From contig CM060202.1 of the NCBI GenBank assembly GCA_030562195.1, forward strand, positions 11,470,001 to 11,534,000: a stretch of 64,000 nucleotides of DNA. Reading direction: 5' to 3'. The DNA is from Nipponacmea schrenckii. Taxonomy: Eukaryota; Mollusca; Gastropoda; Lottiidae. This document shows, one piece after another, positions 1 to 9,435 of the stretch (positions are counted from its first letter, which is position 1; every line of letters starts with the position of its first letter). The translations under genes and the position numbers were made by a program. Below the pieces are notes generated by a model. It made no database searches, was not told where the DNA came from, and worked only from the letters and a program-made list of their open reading frames with translations.

Positions 1-288
1 GAATGTTCATGAAAGACACAATTTTAATACGTGAATTCACAAAATTACAAGAAAACCCATTCGATCCACAAATCAATCCACTTCCAACCAGCGATTGTGC
101 CACGTCATTGTTTATCAGGGTTACATCGAAAAATCCTCTCCCCGGAACACATGCCAAAACAGAATCAACTCCAAGTTCATCTTCAACAAGTTTAACAATT
201 CAGCAACTTTGAATTTTGTTAAACCATTGGCACTTAGTCGCACCGTATTGTCTCGGATAAGCAAATTAATGTTCGGTGCATTTGCCAT
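1..288 (-). pseudogene. LINE ORF1 N-terminal fragment, cut by window edge
   Basis: On the minus strand an ATG at 288-286 opens a reading frame beginning MANAPN, followed by DNTVRLSANGLTKF. After a one-base frame change near position 195 it continues as DELGVDSVLACVPGRGF and then VTLINND. I recognise this style as the N-terminal part of the nucleic-acid-binding ORF1 of L1/Tx1-like LINEs in invertebrates, the same ORF1 type as the element at 3537-8340 but in the opposite orientation. The rest lies beyond the left edge. The frame break argues for a dead copy. The family call comes from memory of the family and not from a search. From 289 to 497 I see nothing coding. Confidence 0.55.
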
Positions 289-497
289 CTTGGCCGCACC
301 AAGAGGCAAAAACCTCAAAATACGTTAAAAACAAACCTTTATACAGGTAAAAATAGTTTCCACACAATCTACAATATACACAGTACAATAAACATCCAAA
401 ATAAAGACTGTAAAGTCTACCAATTCGCAGGATTGAACACGATTTTGTAGAGCAAATGTAAACACCGTCCTACACCATCATCAGTCAAACCGGACAT

Positions 498-3400
498 TAA
501 AATGGCAGTTAACCCCAGGATTAACCCTAGGGTTAACCCTAGCTAACCCCAAGTCTTAAACCTAAGTCTGCGTGGCCCTGTGGTTTGCGTTCTTGCCCGG
601 CAACTTTGGGGTCGTGGGTTCGAATCCCAGTGAAAGAATTTTTGAAAATTCTTTTTTTTTCAAGTCTAGCACTGTCTTTTCTATTAGTTTAAGTATACAA
701 AACAGGTCAGTATAAAAAAAGTAAGCCTGAAAAAAGCTAACCCTAATTTCCTTTGCCATATTTTAACCCACTATGAGCCACTCGCCAGAAGGGTATAACA
801 TGTTTTGGGGGCCAATTTAAGCTCCTGTGGTAGTTTGTTCCCAACGAATTTGTGTTGAGAAGATGCGCAACGAAGTGCCCTTTCATTTGGTATGCGGAAA
901 CCATGTCTTTGAGCAAGCCTTGACCCTTTCCTGAGCTAACCCTAATTTGCTTTCTTAAAATGGCAGTTAACCCCAGGATTAACCCTAGGGTTAACCCTAG
1001 CTAACCCCAAGTCGTAACCCTAGGTCTGCGTGGCCCTGTGGTTTGCGTTCTTGCCCGGCAACTTTGGGGTCGTGGGTTCGAAAATTTTTTTTTTTTTCAA
1101 GTCTAGCACTGTCTTTCTATTAGATTAAGTATACAAAACAGTATAAAAAAGTAAGCCTGAAAAAAGCTAACCCTATTTGCCTTTGCCATATTTTAACCCA
1201 CTATGAGCCACTCGCCAGAAGGGTATAACATGTTTTGGGGGCCATTTTAAGCTCCTGTTGTAGTTTGTTCCCAACGAATTTGTGTTGAGAAGATGCGCAA
1301 AGAAGTACTCTTTCATTTGGTATGCGGAAACAATATCTTTGAGCAAGCCTTGACCCTTTCCTGAGCTAACCCTAATTTGCTTTCTTAAAATGGCAGTTAA
1401 CCCCAGGATTAACCCTAGGGTTAACCCTAGCTAACCCCAAGTCGTAACCCTAGGTCTGCGTGGCCCTGTGGTTTGCTTTCTTGACCCCGGCAAATTTTGG
1501 GTCGTGGGTTTGAATCCCAGTGAAAGAATTTTTGAAAATTCTTTTTTTTTTTCAAGTCTAGCACTGTCTTTTCTATTAGTTTAAGTATACAAAACAGGTC
1601 AGTATAAAAAAGTAAGCCTAAAAAAAGCTAACCCTAATTGCCTTTGTCATATTTTAACCCACTATGAGCCACTCGCCAAAAGGGTATAACATGTTTTGGG
1701 GTCCATTTTAAGCTCCTGAGGCATTTTGTTCGCAACGAATTTGTGTGGAGAAGATGCGCAACGACGTGCCCTTTCGTTTGGTATGCGGAAACCATATTTC
1801 TGAACAAGCCTTGACCCTGTCCTGAGCTAACCCTAATTTGCTTTCTTAAAATGGCAGTTAACCCTAGGGTTAACCCTAGCTAACCCCAAGTCGTAACCCT
1901 AGGTCTGCGTGGCCCTATGGTCTGCGTTTTTGCTCGGCAACTTTGGGGTCGTGGGTTCGAATCCCAGTCAAAGAATTTTTGAAAATTCTTTTTTTTTTTT
2001 TTAAATCTAGCACTGTCTTTCTATTATTTTAAGTGTACAAAACAGGTCTGTTTAAAAAAGTAAGCCTGAAAAAAGCTAACCCTATTTGCCTTTGCCATAT
2101 TTTAACCCACTATGAGCCACTCGCCAGAAGGGTATAACATGTTTTGGGGGCCATTTTAAGCTCCTGTTGTAGTTTGTTCCCAACGAATTTGTGTTGAGAA
2201 GATGCGCAAAGAAGTACTCTTTCATTTGGTATGCGGAAACAATATCTTTGAGCAAGCCTTGACCCTTTCCTGAGCTAACCCTAATTTGCTTTCTTAAAAT
2301 GGCAGTTTAACCCTAGCTAACCCCAAGTCTTAACCCTAAGTCTGCGTGGCCCTGTGGTTTGCTTTCTTGTTTGAGGGCCATTTTAAGCTCCTGTTGTAGT
2401 TTGTTCCCAACGAATTTGTGTTGAGAAGATGCGCAAAGAAGTACTCTTTCATTTGGTATGCGGAAACAATATCTTTGAGCAAGCCTTGACCCTTTCCTGA
2501 GCTAACCCTAATTTGCTTTCTTAAAATGGCAGTTAACCCTAGGGTTAACCCTAGCTAACCCCAAGTCTTAACCCTAAGTCTGCGTGGCCCTGTGGTTTGC
2601 TTTCTTGCCCGGCAGAATGCGGTCGTGGGTTTGAATCCCAGTGAAAGAATTTTTGAAAATTCTTTTTTTTTCAAAGTTTTTTTTTTGCAAACTGTCTTTC
2701 TATTAGTTTAAGTATGCAAAACAGGTCAGTATAAAAAAGTAAGCCTGAAAAAAGCTAACCCTAATTGCCTTTGCCATATTTTAACCCACTATGAGCCACT
2801 CGCCAAAAGGGTATAACATGTTTTGGGGTCCATTTTAAGCTCCTGTGGCATTTTGTTCCCAACGAATTTGTGTTGAGAAGATGCGCAACGAAGTGCCCTT
2901 TCATTTGGTATGCGGAAACCAAATTTTAGAGCAAGCCTTGACCCTTTCCTGAGCTAACCCTAATTTGCTTTCTTAAAATGGCAGTTAACCCCAGGATTAA
3001 CCCTAGGGTTAACCCTAGCTAACCCCAAGTCGTAACCCTAGGTCTGCGTGGCCCTATGGTCTGCGTTTTTGCTCGGCAACTTTGGGGTCGTGGGTTCGAA
3101 TCCCAGTGAAAGAATATTTGAAAATTCTTTTTTTTTTTCAAGTCTAGCACTGTCTTTTCTATTAGTTTAAGTGTACAAAACAGGTCTGTTTAAAAAAGTA
3201 AGCCTAAAAAAAGCTAACCCTAATTGCCTTTGTCATATTTTAACCCACTATGAGCCACTCGCCAAAAGGGTATAACATGTTTTGGGGGCCATTTTAAGCT
3301 CCTGTGATAGTTTGTTCCCAACGAATTTGTGTTGAGGAGATGCGCAACGAAGTGCCCTTTCATTTGGTATGCGGAAACCATATCTTTAAGAAAGCCTTGA

Positions 3401-3536
3401 CCCTTTTCTGAGCTAACCCTAATTTGCTTTCTTAAAATGGCAGTTAACCCCAGGATTAACCCTAGGGTTAACCCTAGCTAACCCCAAGTCCTAACCCTAA
3501 GTCTGCGTGGCCCTGTGGTTTGCGTTCTTTCCCGGC
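498..3536 (+). repeat. Tandem array of ~450-bp units with tRNA-like Pol III module
   Basis: The motif TTAAAATGGCAGTT recurs near 498, 955, 1385, 1846, 2293, 2521, 2973 and 3432, giving periods of 457, 430, 461, 447, 228, 452 and 459 bases plus a partial last unit. The 228-base unit has an internal deletion. Each unit has, in order: telomere-like AACCCTAG motifs; a tRNA-like stretch with box A and box B; a T-run; a block ending in a pyrimidine-rich AAGTCTAGCACTGTC segment; and a conserved 3' half containing CCACTATGAGCCACTCGCC. Units differ by point changes and small indels, so the array is not freshly amplified. It stops abruptly at 3536, where LINE sequence begins, and resumes at 8341. Confidence 0.9.
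567..660 (+). other. tRNA-like Pol III promoter module (representative copy in array)
   Basis: Box A-like TGGCCCTGTGG (573-583) differs from the tRNA consensus only by T for A at one position. Box B GGTTCGAATCC (617-627) matches the consensus exactly. A T-run follows at 651-660, which would terminate Pol III about 25 bases after box B. The same arrangement recurs in most array units and near 8380-8470. I see a good T-arm hairpin around box B but no convincing acceptor stem, so this looks like the head of a tRNA-derived SINE or satellite and not a working tRNA gene. Confidence 0.6.
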
Positions 3537-3740
3537 GAATATCAGTGGACGAGTTATGACGTGTTGCACTGAACTCCAGGGCGTAATCAAGCGGAACGTT
3601 GATTTTCTTTCTTTATTGGAGACATTATGGATTTGCAAGTGAAATTTGTGTGATCAGACGAATTTTATGTGAGAGCTTAGGCACTGGAGACTGAGGAAAC
3701 CCCCACTCTTCTGCTCAGTGCAGATTTCTGAACTTTGAGG

Positions 3741-5289
3741 ATGGATATAGAAACCTATGAGACTTTGAAAACTAATGTGTTATAACCCAGAGAATACTAT
3801 TGTTTACCGAGTGGAAAATTTGTAAGACTTTAACGTTGATAAACTTATAGATGCAGTTGAGGAAAGAATTGGACGGATGCGTCCCTAGATACCCGGATTG
3901 TGTCGAAGTAACGGTGGACAGTGCTGAAAATGCTACGATTATTTGAGATGGAGTAGAGGTTGATAAGAAATTCATATGTGGAGATATTCTGTATTCGAAG
4001 TATGTAGTCGTATCCATCCTAAATTTGCCAACTTATATAGAAGAGCTAGTAATAATTGACATGTTAGAAAATTTTGTTGAAGTATGTGGACCGATAAGAC
4101 GTAAATACTACGGAAATAACAAGAGCTGCACAGACGGGACAAGTTATGTGAAATGTAGATTCCCTGTCAGCATCAAATCTTTACCATGGGCAATGAATTT
4201 TGAAACAGTGGAAGGATCACGCAGTTTTAGAGTCATACACAACAATCAGAAGAAGGTATGTTCTATTTGTCTCCAAGATGGCCACAGATTCGCACAAAGC
4301 CCAGATGTTGAATGCAGAAAATGTAACTATGGGCATATAGCTTCAGATTGCACAGCAGAAAGATGCTCAGATTGCAGACCATATGCATGCAAGTGTGATT
4401 TTATAAATGATGAACAAGAGGCTGAGAATGTTGATAACAGCGAACACGGGAACAAATCAAAGATAAAAGATGATAATCAATTAGAAGATGACAATAAGAA
4501 AATATTAGAAAACGAGGAGAAACTAAATAGAAATGAAAACGAGAAAATAAACCAGGACAGTATAGATTTTGTAGCAGACGATAAACATGAGAAGATCTCA
4601 ATGACTAGTAATCACGACGACAACAAATATGGGTCATCAAAGAGAAAAGCTGGAGACAGAAGACAAGAAGAAAGAGATCTAAATTTGATAGATTTTGAAT
4701 CCGAAATGGAAACAAACCACGACAACAAAACAGATGACTCAATAGAAACTGATAGAAATAAGAAAAAGAGTAAAATTTGAAACATTTCAAACATTAGTGA
4801 ACATATCGAAATAAATGACTATTGTATCATCCCTGGTCCTGAAGAAAATGTATGCAACATCTTACAAAATCAGGATATTATGACACCACCACCACTACAA
4901 AGAACAGAACAACACCAAGACCCAACATCAACCAAAAGAGAGACACCAACCGAACACTCCAAAAGAAATCTAACCCCACCCCTGAACATGGCACACAAAT
5001 TATCAGTGAGAAGGAGAATGAGACCCGACAACAGAAATCAGACACACAACTCCAACAACAAACACGAGGAGACCCCCCAACTGAGCAACAAGACCCCTCA
5101 CCAACAGAAAAGAAGATAGACACACCACCTACACAACAACAAAGAAAAGTCCCCTTAACTCAGCAACAACAGAATAAAGACCCATCACCACAACAAAGAA
5201 ACACCACAAAAGCAGAAAACAGATCTACCAACACTGCAACAACACACAACCCACCCACCACCAAACAAACCAGCCAGAAGAAAATATGA
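3741..5289 (+). pseudogene. LINE ORF1, gag-like protein with zinc knuckles
   Basis: An ATG at 3741 starts a short frame. The recognisable protein is spread over shifted frames with at least one stop near 3940. The longest open piece is 4025-4780; it opens with TTG, not ATG, and is simply the continuation of the upstream frame. It contains a YVKCRFPVSIKSLPW block, then a Cys/His cluster with CSICLQDGH and CRKCNYGHIASDC, and a third pair CSDC. This is a nucleic-acid-binding zinc-knuckle region, although the second knuckle has one residue less than the usual CCHC spacing. The C-terminal part is acidic and charged. From 4852 to 5289 a Gln/Thr/Pro-rich tail lies in another frame. ORF1 proteins of this type chaperone LINE RNA. 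This copy is not functional. Confidence 0.65.
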
Positions 5290-6698
5290 ACCTAATATAG
5301 AAAAAATCAAGAAGAGTTGAGGATAGACAGAAGAGAAGAACAGTGAACATCAATGAATAGATATGTATTTTTTAACTTTATACTTATAATGATTAATATA
5401 GCTTCATGGAATGTTAATGGTTTAAGGAGTAAAGATAAGATTTTAAATGTATTTGCCTTAATTAAGGAGCAGAAAGTTGATTTTGCATGTCTGCAGGAAA
5501 CACATTGGGATGAAAATTTTAACATAGATAATGCAGTCATTAATCCTGAATTTTATATTGTTTCAAATCCTTTTAAAGGGGATAGCAGAGGTGTTATTAT
5601 TTTAATGAGAAAGAGATATAAATCTTTTATAAATCAAGTAAGTAGTGATGCAAATGGTAGAATTCTTAAGATTAATTGTACAATAGATGACAAAGATATT
5701 ACAATATTTTCAATTTATGCTCCTAATAATCCAAATGAGAGAATTTTATTTTTTAAAGAGCTTAGTAAAGATATACAGACATATGAGAATAATCTTATTT
5801 GTGGTGATTTTAATGATGTTTTGTTACCTAATTTAGATAGATTTAAGAATATGTATACACATAAAGCTTGATGTGCAAATTTCAAGAATTTTTTATATAA
5901 TAATAACTTATGTGATATTTTCAGGCGCAAAAACCCTGATAAACGGAGTTTTACAAGAAGAGGTGTACAACACAATATTTTGAAAATGAGTAGGATTGAT
6001 TACATTCTGGTTAGTACATCTCTTAAAGTTAACTCCTTTACAGTTCTATTCTGTTATTGTCTGATCATAATATTGTTTTTCTTGTTTTTAATCTCACTGA
6101 GTGTGAAAGAGGACCAGGTGTATATATTTTTAATAAAAGATGTTTCCTATTGTAAATATATCTCAAATATAATAGATGATGAATTAAAATCAGAATTTTA
6201 TTCCCAAAACTTACTTGTATGGTATGATAACTTAAAATATAAGATTAAAGCATATTCAAGAAAATATTAAAAGGATTTAGCTAAAATTAAGAAATATAGA
6301 TTTAATGAACTACAAAAGAAATTAAGTATTATATATAGTAAAGCTCAAATTAAAGTAGATTACAATTATAATGAAATTTTAGATTTAGAGGAAGAATTAA
6401 GTAAATATGAAAAACAATTGTGTAAAGGAGCTTTTTTAAGATCAAAAATTAAGTAGAATGTTGAGAGTGATAAAAATACCCATTTCTTTTTAAATCTGGA
6501 GAGACAAAGACAGAGTAAAAATCATATTAGCAGTTTATTGCTATCTGATGGCTCTGTTTTAAGTGATACTGGCTCTATTGTATATGAATCTTCAAAATAT
6601 TTCTCAGATTTGTACAGAAATGATGGTCAAATAGAAGATTCATGTGCAATAGAGTCAGTATGTGGTTTAGTTAGTTATTGTCTGAACCAAGATGAAAA

Positions 6699-6867
6699 AT
6701 GAATAATGAACACAGTTTTTAAGGTATACTACTCCTCAATTTAATACAATAATACACAACGTTTCAACAGTTACACAGTCGTCATCAGGTGAACAAGACT
6801 AAAAACGTTGTGTATTATTGTATTAAATTGAGGAGTAGCTACCATAAAAACTGTGTTCATTATTCAT
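6699..6867. repeat. Foldback (hairpin) insertion in LINE ORF2
   Basis: Two arms of about 66 bases (6699-6764 and 6803-6867) are reverse complements with only a few mismatches, separated by a 38-base loop. The insertion interrupts the LINE just before its PNGKIPGLDS motif. The loop boundary on the minus strand reads CCTGATGACGAC, then GTTGAAAC after a short spacer. This resembles the CTGATGA...GAAAC signature found in terminal repeats of Penelope-like elements. I found no clear target-site duplication. Confidence 0.7.
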
Positions 6868-8113
6868 GTTCTTCCTACCCCTAAATGTCGCTTAAGGATT
6901 AAAGATGAAAAATATCAATGTGATAAAAATATAAGTTTGATAGAGATGACAAATGCATTAAACAAGATGCCGAATGGGAAGATCCCTGGACTAGACTCTC
7001 TTACCCCACAATTTTATATAAAATTTTGGAAACAATTAGGACCTATATTATCAAAAGTAGTAAAACATATATATTCAACCAAATCATTGTCAAGAACAAT
7101 GAGGCAGGGCATGTTTACATTGATTTACAAAAACAAGGGAGATAAGAGAGTATTGAAAAACTACCGTCCCATATCACTTTTAAATACTGATTATAAAATT
7201 ATTGCAAAAATTTGAAGTTTTAGGTTGCAGAAAGTTGTTGCTTCTATAGTCTCCTCCGAACAGAGCTGTGGTGTTCCCGGAAGAAACATTTTTGACAACA
7301 TTGCCAGTATCCGGGACATCATCAGCTAAGGAGGAGAATATAGAAGCATATACATCTTAAAATTAGATGCGGCTCGTGCTTTTGATGTTGTATCAAGAAA
7401 CTACCTGTTTACAGTTTTAAAATATTATGGCTTTGGTGATTTTTTTTATTAATTTCATTAAGATTTTATATAATGATAATACATGTAGCACGGTAAAGAT
7501 AAATGGTCATTTATCTCCTTTTTTAGAATGTTCACTGGCATCAGACAAGGAGATCCTTTAAGTAGCTTGTTATATATTCTCACAGCTGAGCTAATGAACA
7601 TTCTGATAAAGGCATCTCCACTTAAGGTTATAGATGTAAAGTATAGTAATCTAACCTCAATTATTTTTCACTATGCTGATGATGTAAATTTAACTTTATG
7701 TGGTATAAATTCTGTTAATACTGTTTTTACATACATTAAACCTTACTTAAAAGCCTCAGGTGCTAAAATCAACATTGAAAAATCTGAAATCTTACCAGTT
7801 GGTAAAATGAAAGATAAAGTTATAAACCTTAAAATTCCAATAAAACAAGTTCCGGGTGCAATTCTAGTTTTAGGTGTTTATGTAGGAACAGATGTTGAAT
7901 TATGTAATGATTTAAACTGGAATGATAAAGTGTTATTAGGGTATTGGAGCAGCCGCCAGGTAACACTACATGGAAAAGTTACAATTGTTAATTCCTTAAT
8001 AATGCCAAAAGTGTGGTATAGCCTGGCAGTTGCTTCAATACCTGTTATGTAGAAAGGGAGATAACTAAATCTGTAAACAATTTTGTATGGAGAGGCAGAC
8101 CCCCATTAATTCA

Positions 8114-8173
8114 GGTAGGTAGGTAAATGACGAGTTAACGTTCGCTTCCAGCAATTGCTGATATCGCAAACTA
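8114..8173 (-). mobile_element. 60-bp insertion with 11-bp target duplication
   Basis: The 11-mer CCATTAATTCA occurs at 8103-8113 and again at 8174-8184, flanking 60 bases foreign to the LINE reading frame. On the minus strand the insert ends in a short tandem ACCT-type tail (TTTACCTACCTACC), as expected for a severely 5'-truncated retroposed fragment. Removing the insert and one repeat copy reconnects the LINE coding sequence around PPLI. Confidence 0.65.
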
Positions 8174-8340
8174 CCATTAATTCAATATAGTTCTTTCATT
8201 TATAGTAAAAGTAATGGAGGCCTGGCTCTCTTTGATATAAAATTAAAGGCAGTCTTAAGCATTGAAGGGCCTTTTTAAGTATTTTAATAATGATTTTAAA
8301 TCTGTATGGAAAGATATAATGCATTATTTCCTATTAAAGT

Positions 8341-9107
8341 ATGGTAACCTAACCTAGCTAACCCCGAGTCCTAACCCAAGGTCTGCGTTGCCCTGTGGTT
8401 TGCGTTCTTGCCCGGTAACTTTGCGGTCGTGGGTTCGAATCCCAGTCAATGAATTTTTGAATTTTTTTTTCTTTTTTCAAGTCTAGCACTGTCTTTTCTA
8501 TTATTTTGAGTATACAAAAAAATGAAATGAATGGAGTTTTACGTCCTACTCTTCTGCACCTTATGGGCTAATGAAGACGGGCAACGCCATGCAGTGTGCA
8601 ATGAGGGAAATTTTGCCAGGACAGCGGCATTAGCCTACTCTTTTGGCGATTTCCAACTGTCGAGGGATCTTTAACTGTCGAGGGATCTTTAACGTGCACA
8701 GCCTGTAGCACACGGGGCTTCGGTTTACCTGCATCACTGACAAGGGGAAACCGGACTGAAAAATCCGAAAGTTCATCTCGACTTTTGCCGGGATTGAACC
8801 CTGGACCTTCAGGTTAGCGAGCGTTTAACCCACTGGGCCACCGCGGCTCCCCTTTGAGTATACAAAACAGGTCAGTATAAAAAAGTAAGCCTGAAGAAAA
8901 AGCTAACCCTAATTGCCTTTGCCATATTTTAACCCACTATGAGCCACTCGCCAGAAGGGTATAACATGTTTTGGGGGTCATTTTAAGCTTAAACAAGCCT
9001 TGACCCTTTCCCGAGCTAACCCTAATTTGCTTTTCTTATAATGGCAGTTAACCCCAGGATTAACCCTAACTCTAGGTCTGCGTGGCCCAGTGGATGCTCT
9101 AGATTTT
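8341..9107 (+). repeat. Continuation of the ~450-bp array, interrupted by a SINE
   Basis: The sequence resumes with the array's CTAGCTAACCCC segment, the tRNA-like module (box B near 8433-8443), the T-run and the AAGTCTAGCACTGTC block. A SINE then interrupts it at 8520-8852. The unit continues through CCACTATGAGCCACTCGCC and into a second, truncated unit. That unit's box A-like stretch at about 9085 reads TGGCCCAGTGG, closer to the tRNA consensus than the main array. Sequence after 9107 no longer matches the unit. From 9108 to 9435 I see no gene. Confidence 0.85.
8520..8852 (-). mobile_element. tRNA-derived SINE, 333 bp, with 15-bp target duplication
   Basis: The insert is flanked by TTTGAGTATACAAAA at 8505-8519 and 8853-8867. 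Read on the minus strand it begins GGGAGCCGCGGTGG and carries box A TGGCCCAGTGG (8840-8830) and box B GGTTCAATCCC (8800-8790). A non-tRNA body follows, including a GATCTTTAACGTGCACAG-type block that I recognise from widespread animal SINEs, and a short A/T-rich tail next to the left duplication. A 16-base GAGGGATCTTTAACTGTC-like stretch is locally duplicated inside (8660-8695). It inserted into an existing array unit and is therefore younger than the array. Confidence 0.85.
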
Positions 9108-9435
9108 TGAAAGTTTTTCCGTATCAAATGCCACTCAAGGATTGCTGGATGGAAAAATAACATACTTGAAATTAATTAATTCAAGGATGATAATATTTGT
9201 GAGTTAAAATACTGTTTTTAAAATTTAAATTTCATCATTTTGAAGATATTCTCAGGTATGGGTGAACTGTTGTAACTAATGTAACCACGGACAGGTGAGC
9301 AATCCTCGAATCATGTTGTGACTGGTAATCTTGTCTTTTAACTTTAAAAACCGTATGCTTTTCATTCTAAAACATTTTCTATAAATGAACCACTGTGAGA
9401 TGATCCATTGATGGAATAAAGAAGCGCATTCTATT

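Larger units (their letters stand above)
5353..8280 (+). pseudogene. LINE ORF2, endonuclease plus reverse transcriptase, multiply broken
   Basis: The endonuclease starts near 5390 with INIASWNVNGLR, then CLQETHWD and SIYAPNN, then ICGDFND near 5810. These match the APE-type endonuclease motifs of L1-like elements. A stop at 5869 breaks the frame. Further pieces at 5980-6270, 6853-7215 and 7528-8052 carry the spacer and the RT: PNGKIPGLDSLTPQFY, NYRPISLLNTDYKIIAKI, a LDAARAFD-like block near 7370, GIRQGDPLSSLLYIL, and the catalytic YADD box near 7675. After 8052 a WRGRPPLI segment and NGGLALFDIKLKA mark the start of the post-RT region. At least four stops or frameshifts are present, so the element cannot encode an active enzyme. 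Confidence 0.75.
3537..8340 (+). mobile_element. Degenerate L1/Tx1-type LINE between array segments
   Basis: A two-ORF non-LTR element on the plus strand. A non-coding lead of about 200 bases is followed by a gag-like ORF1 with zinc knuckles and then an ORF2 with endonuclease and reverse transcriptase. Both ORFs carry stops and frameshifts. Its left edge interrupts the 450-bp array at 3536. At 8341 the array resumes slightly upstream of the breakpoint, with about 65 bases repeated on both sides. Because the host sequence is itself repetitive, that duplication may be a target-site duplication or a repeat effect. Two later insertions interrupt ORF2, at 6699-6867 and 8114-8173. The L1/Tx1 assignment rests on ORF style and RT motifs recalled from the family. 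Confidence 0.75.

Noticed and set aside
567..640. Functional tRNA genes in each array unit
   Set aside because: Box A and box B are present, but I cannot form a proper acceptor stem or anticodon arm, and the sequence is part of a repeat unit.
498..3536. A telomere or internal telomeric block
   Set aside because: The AACCCTAG motifs are short and embedded once per ~450-bp unit; there is no long uniform TTAGGG/CCCTAA run.
4852..5289. Independent Gln/Thr-rich protein gene
   Set aside because: It follows LINE ORF1 in a shifted frame, is low-complexity, and lies between ORF1 and ORF2 of the same element.
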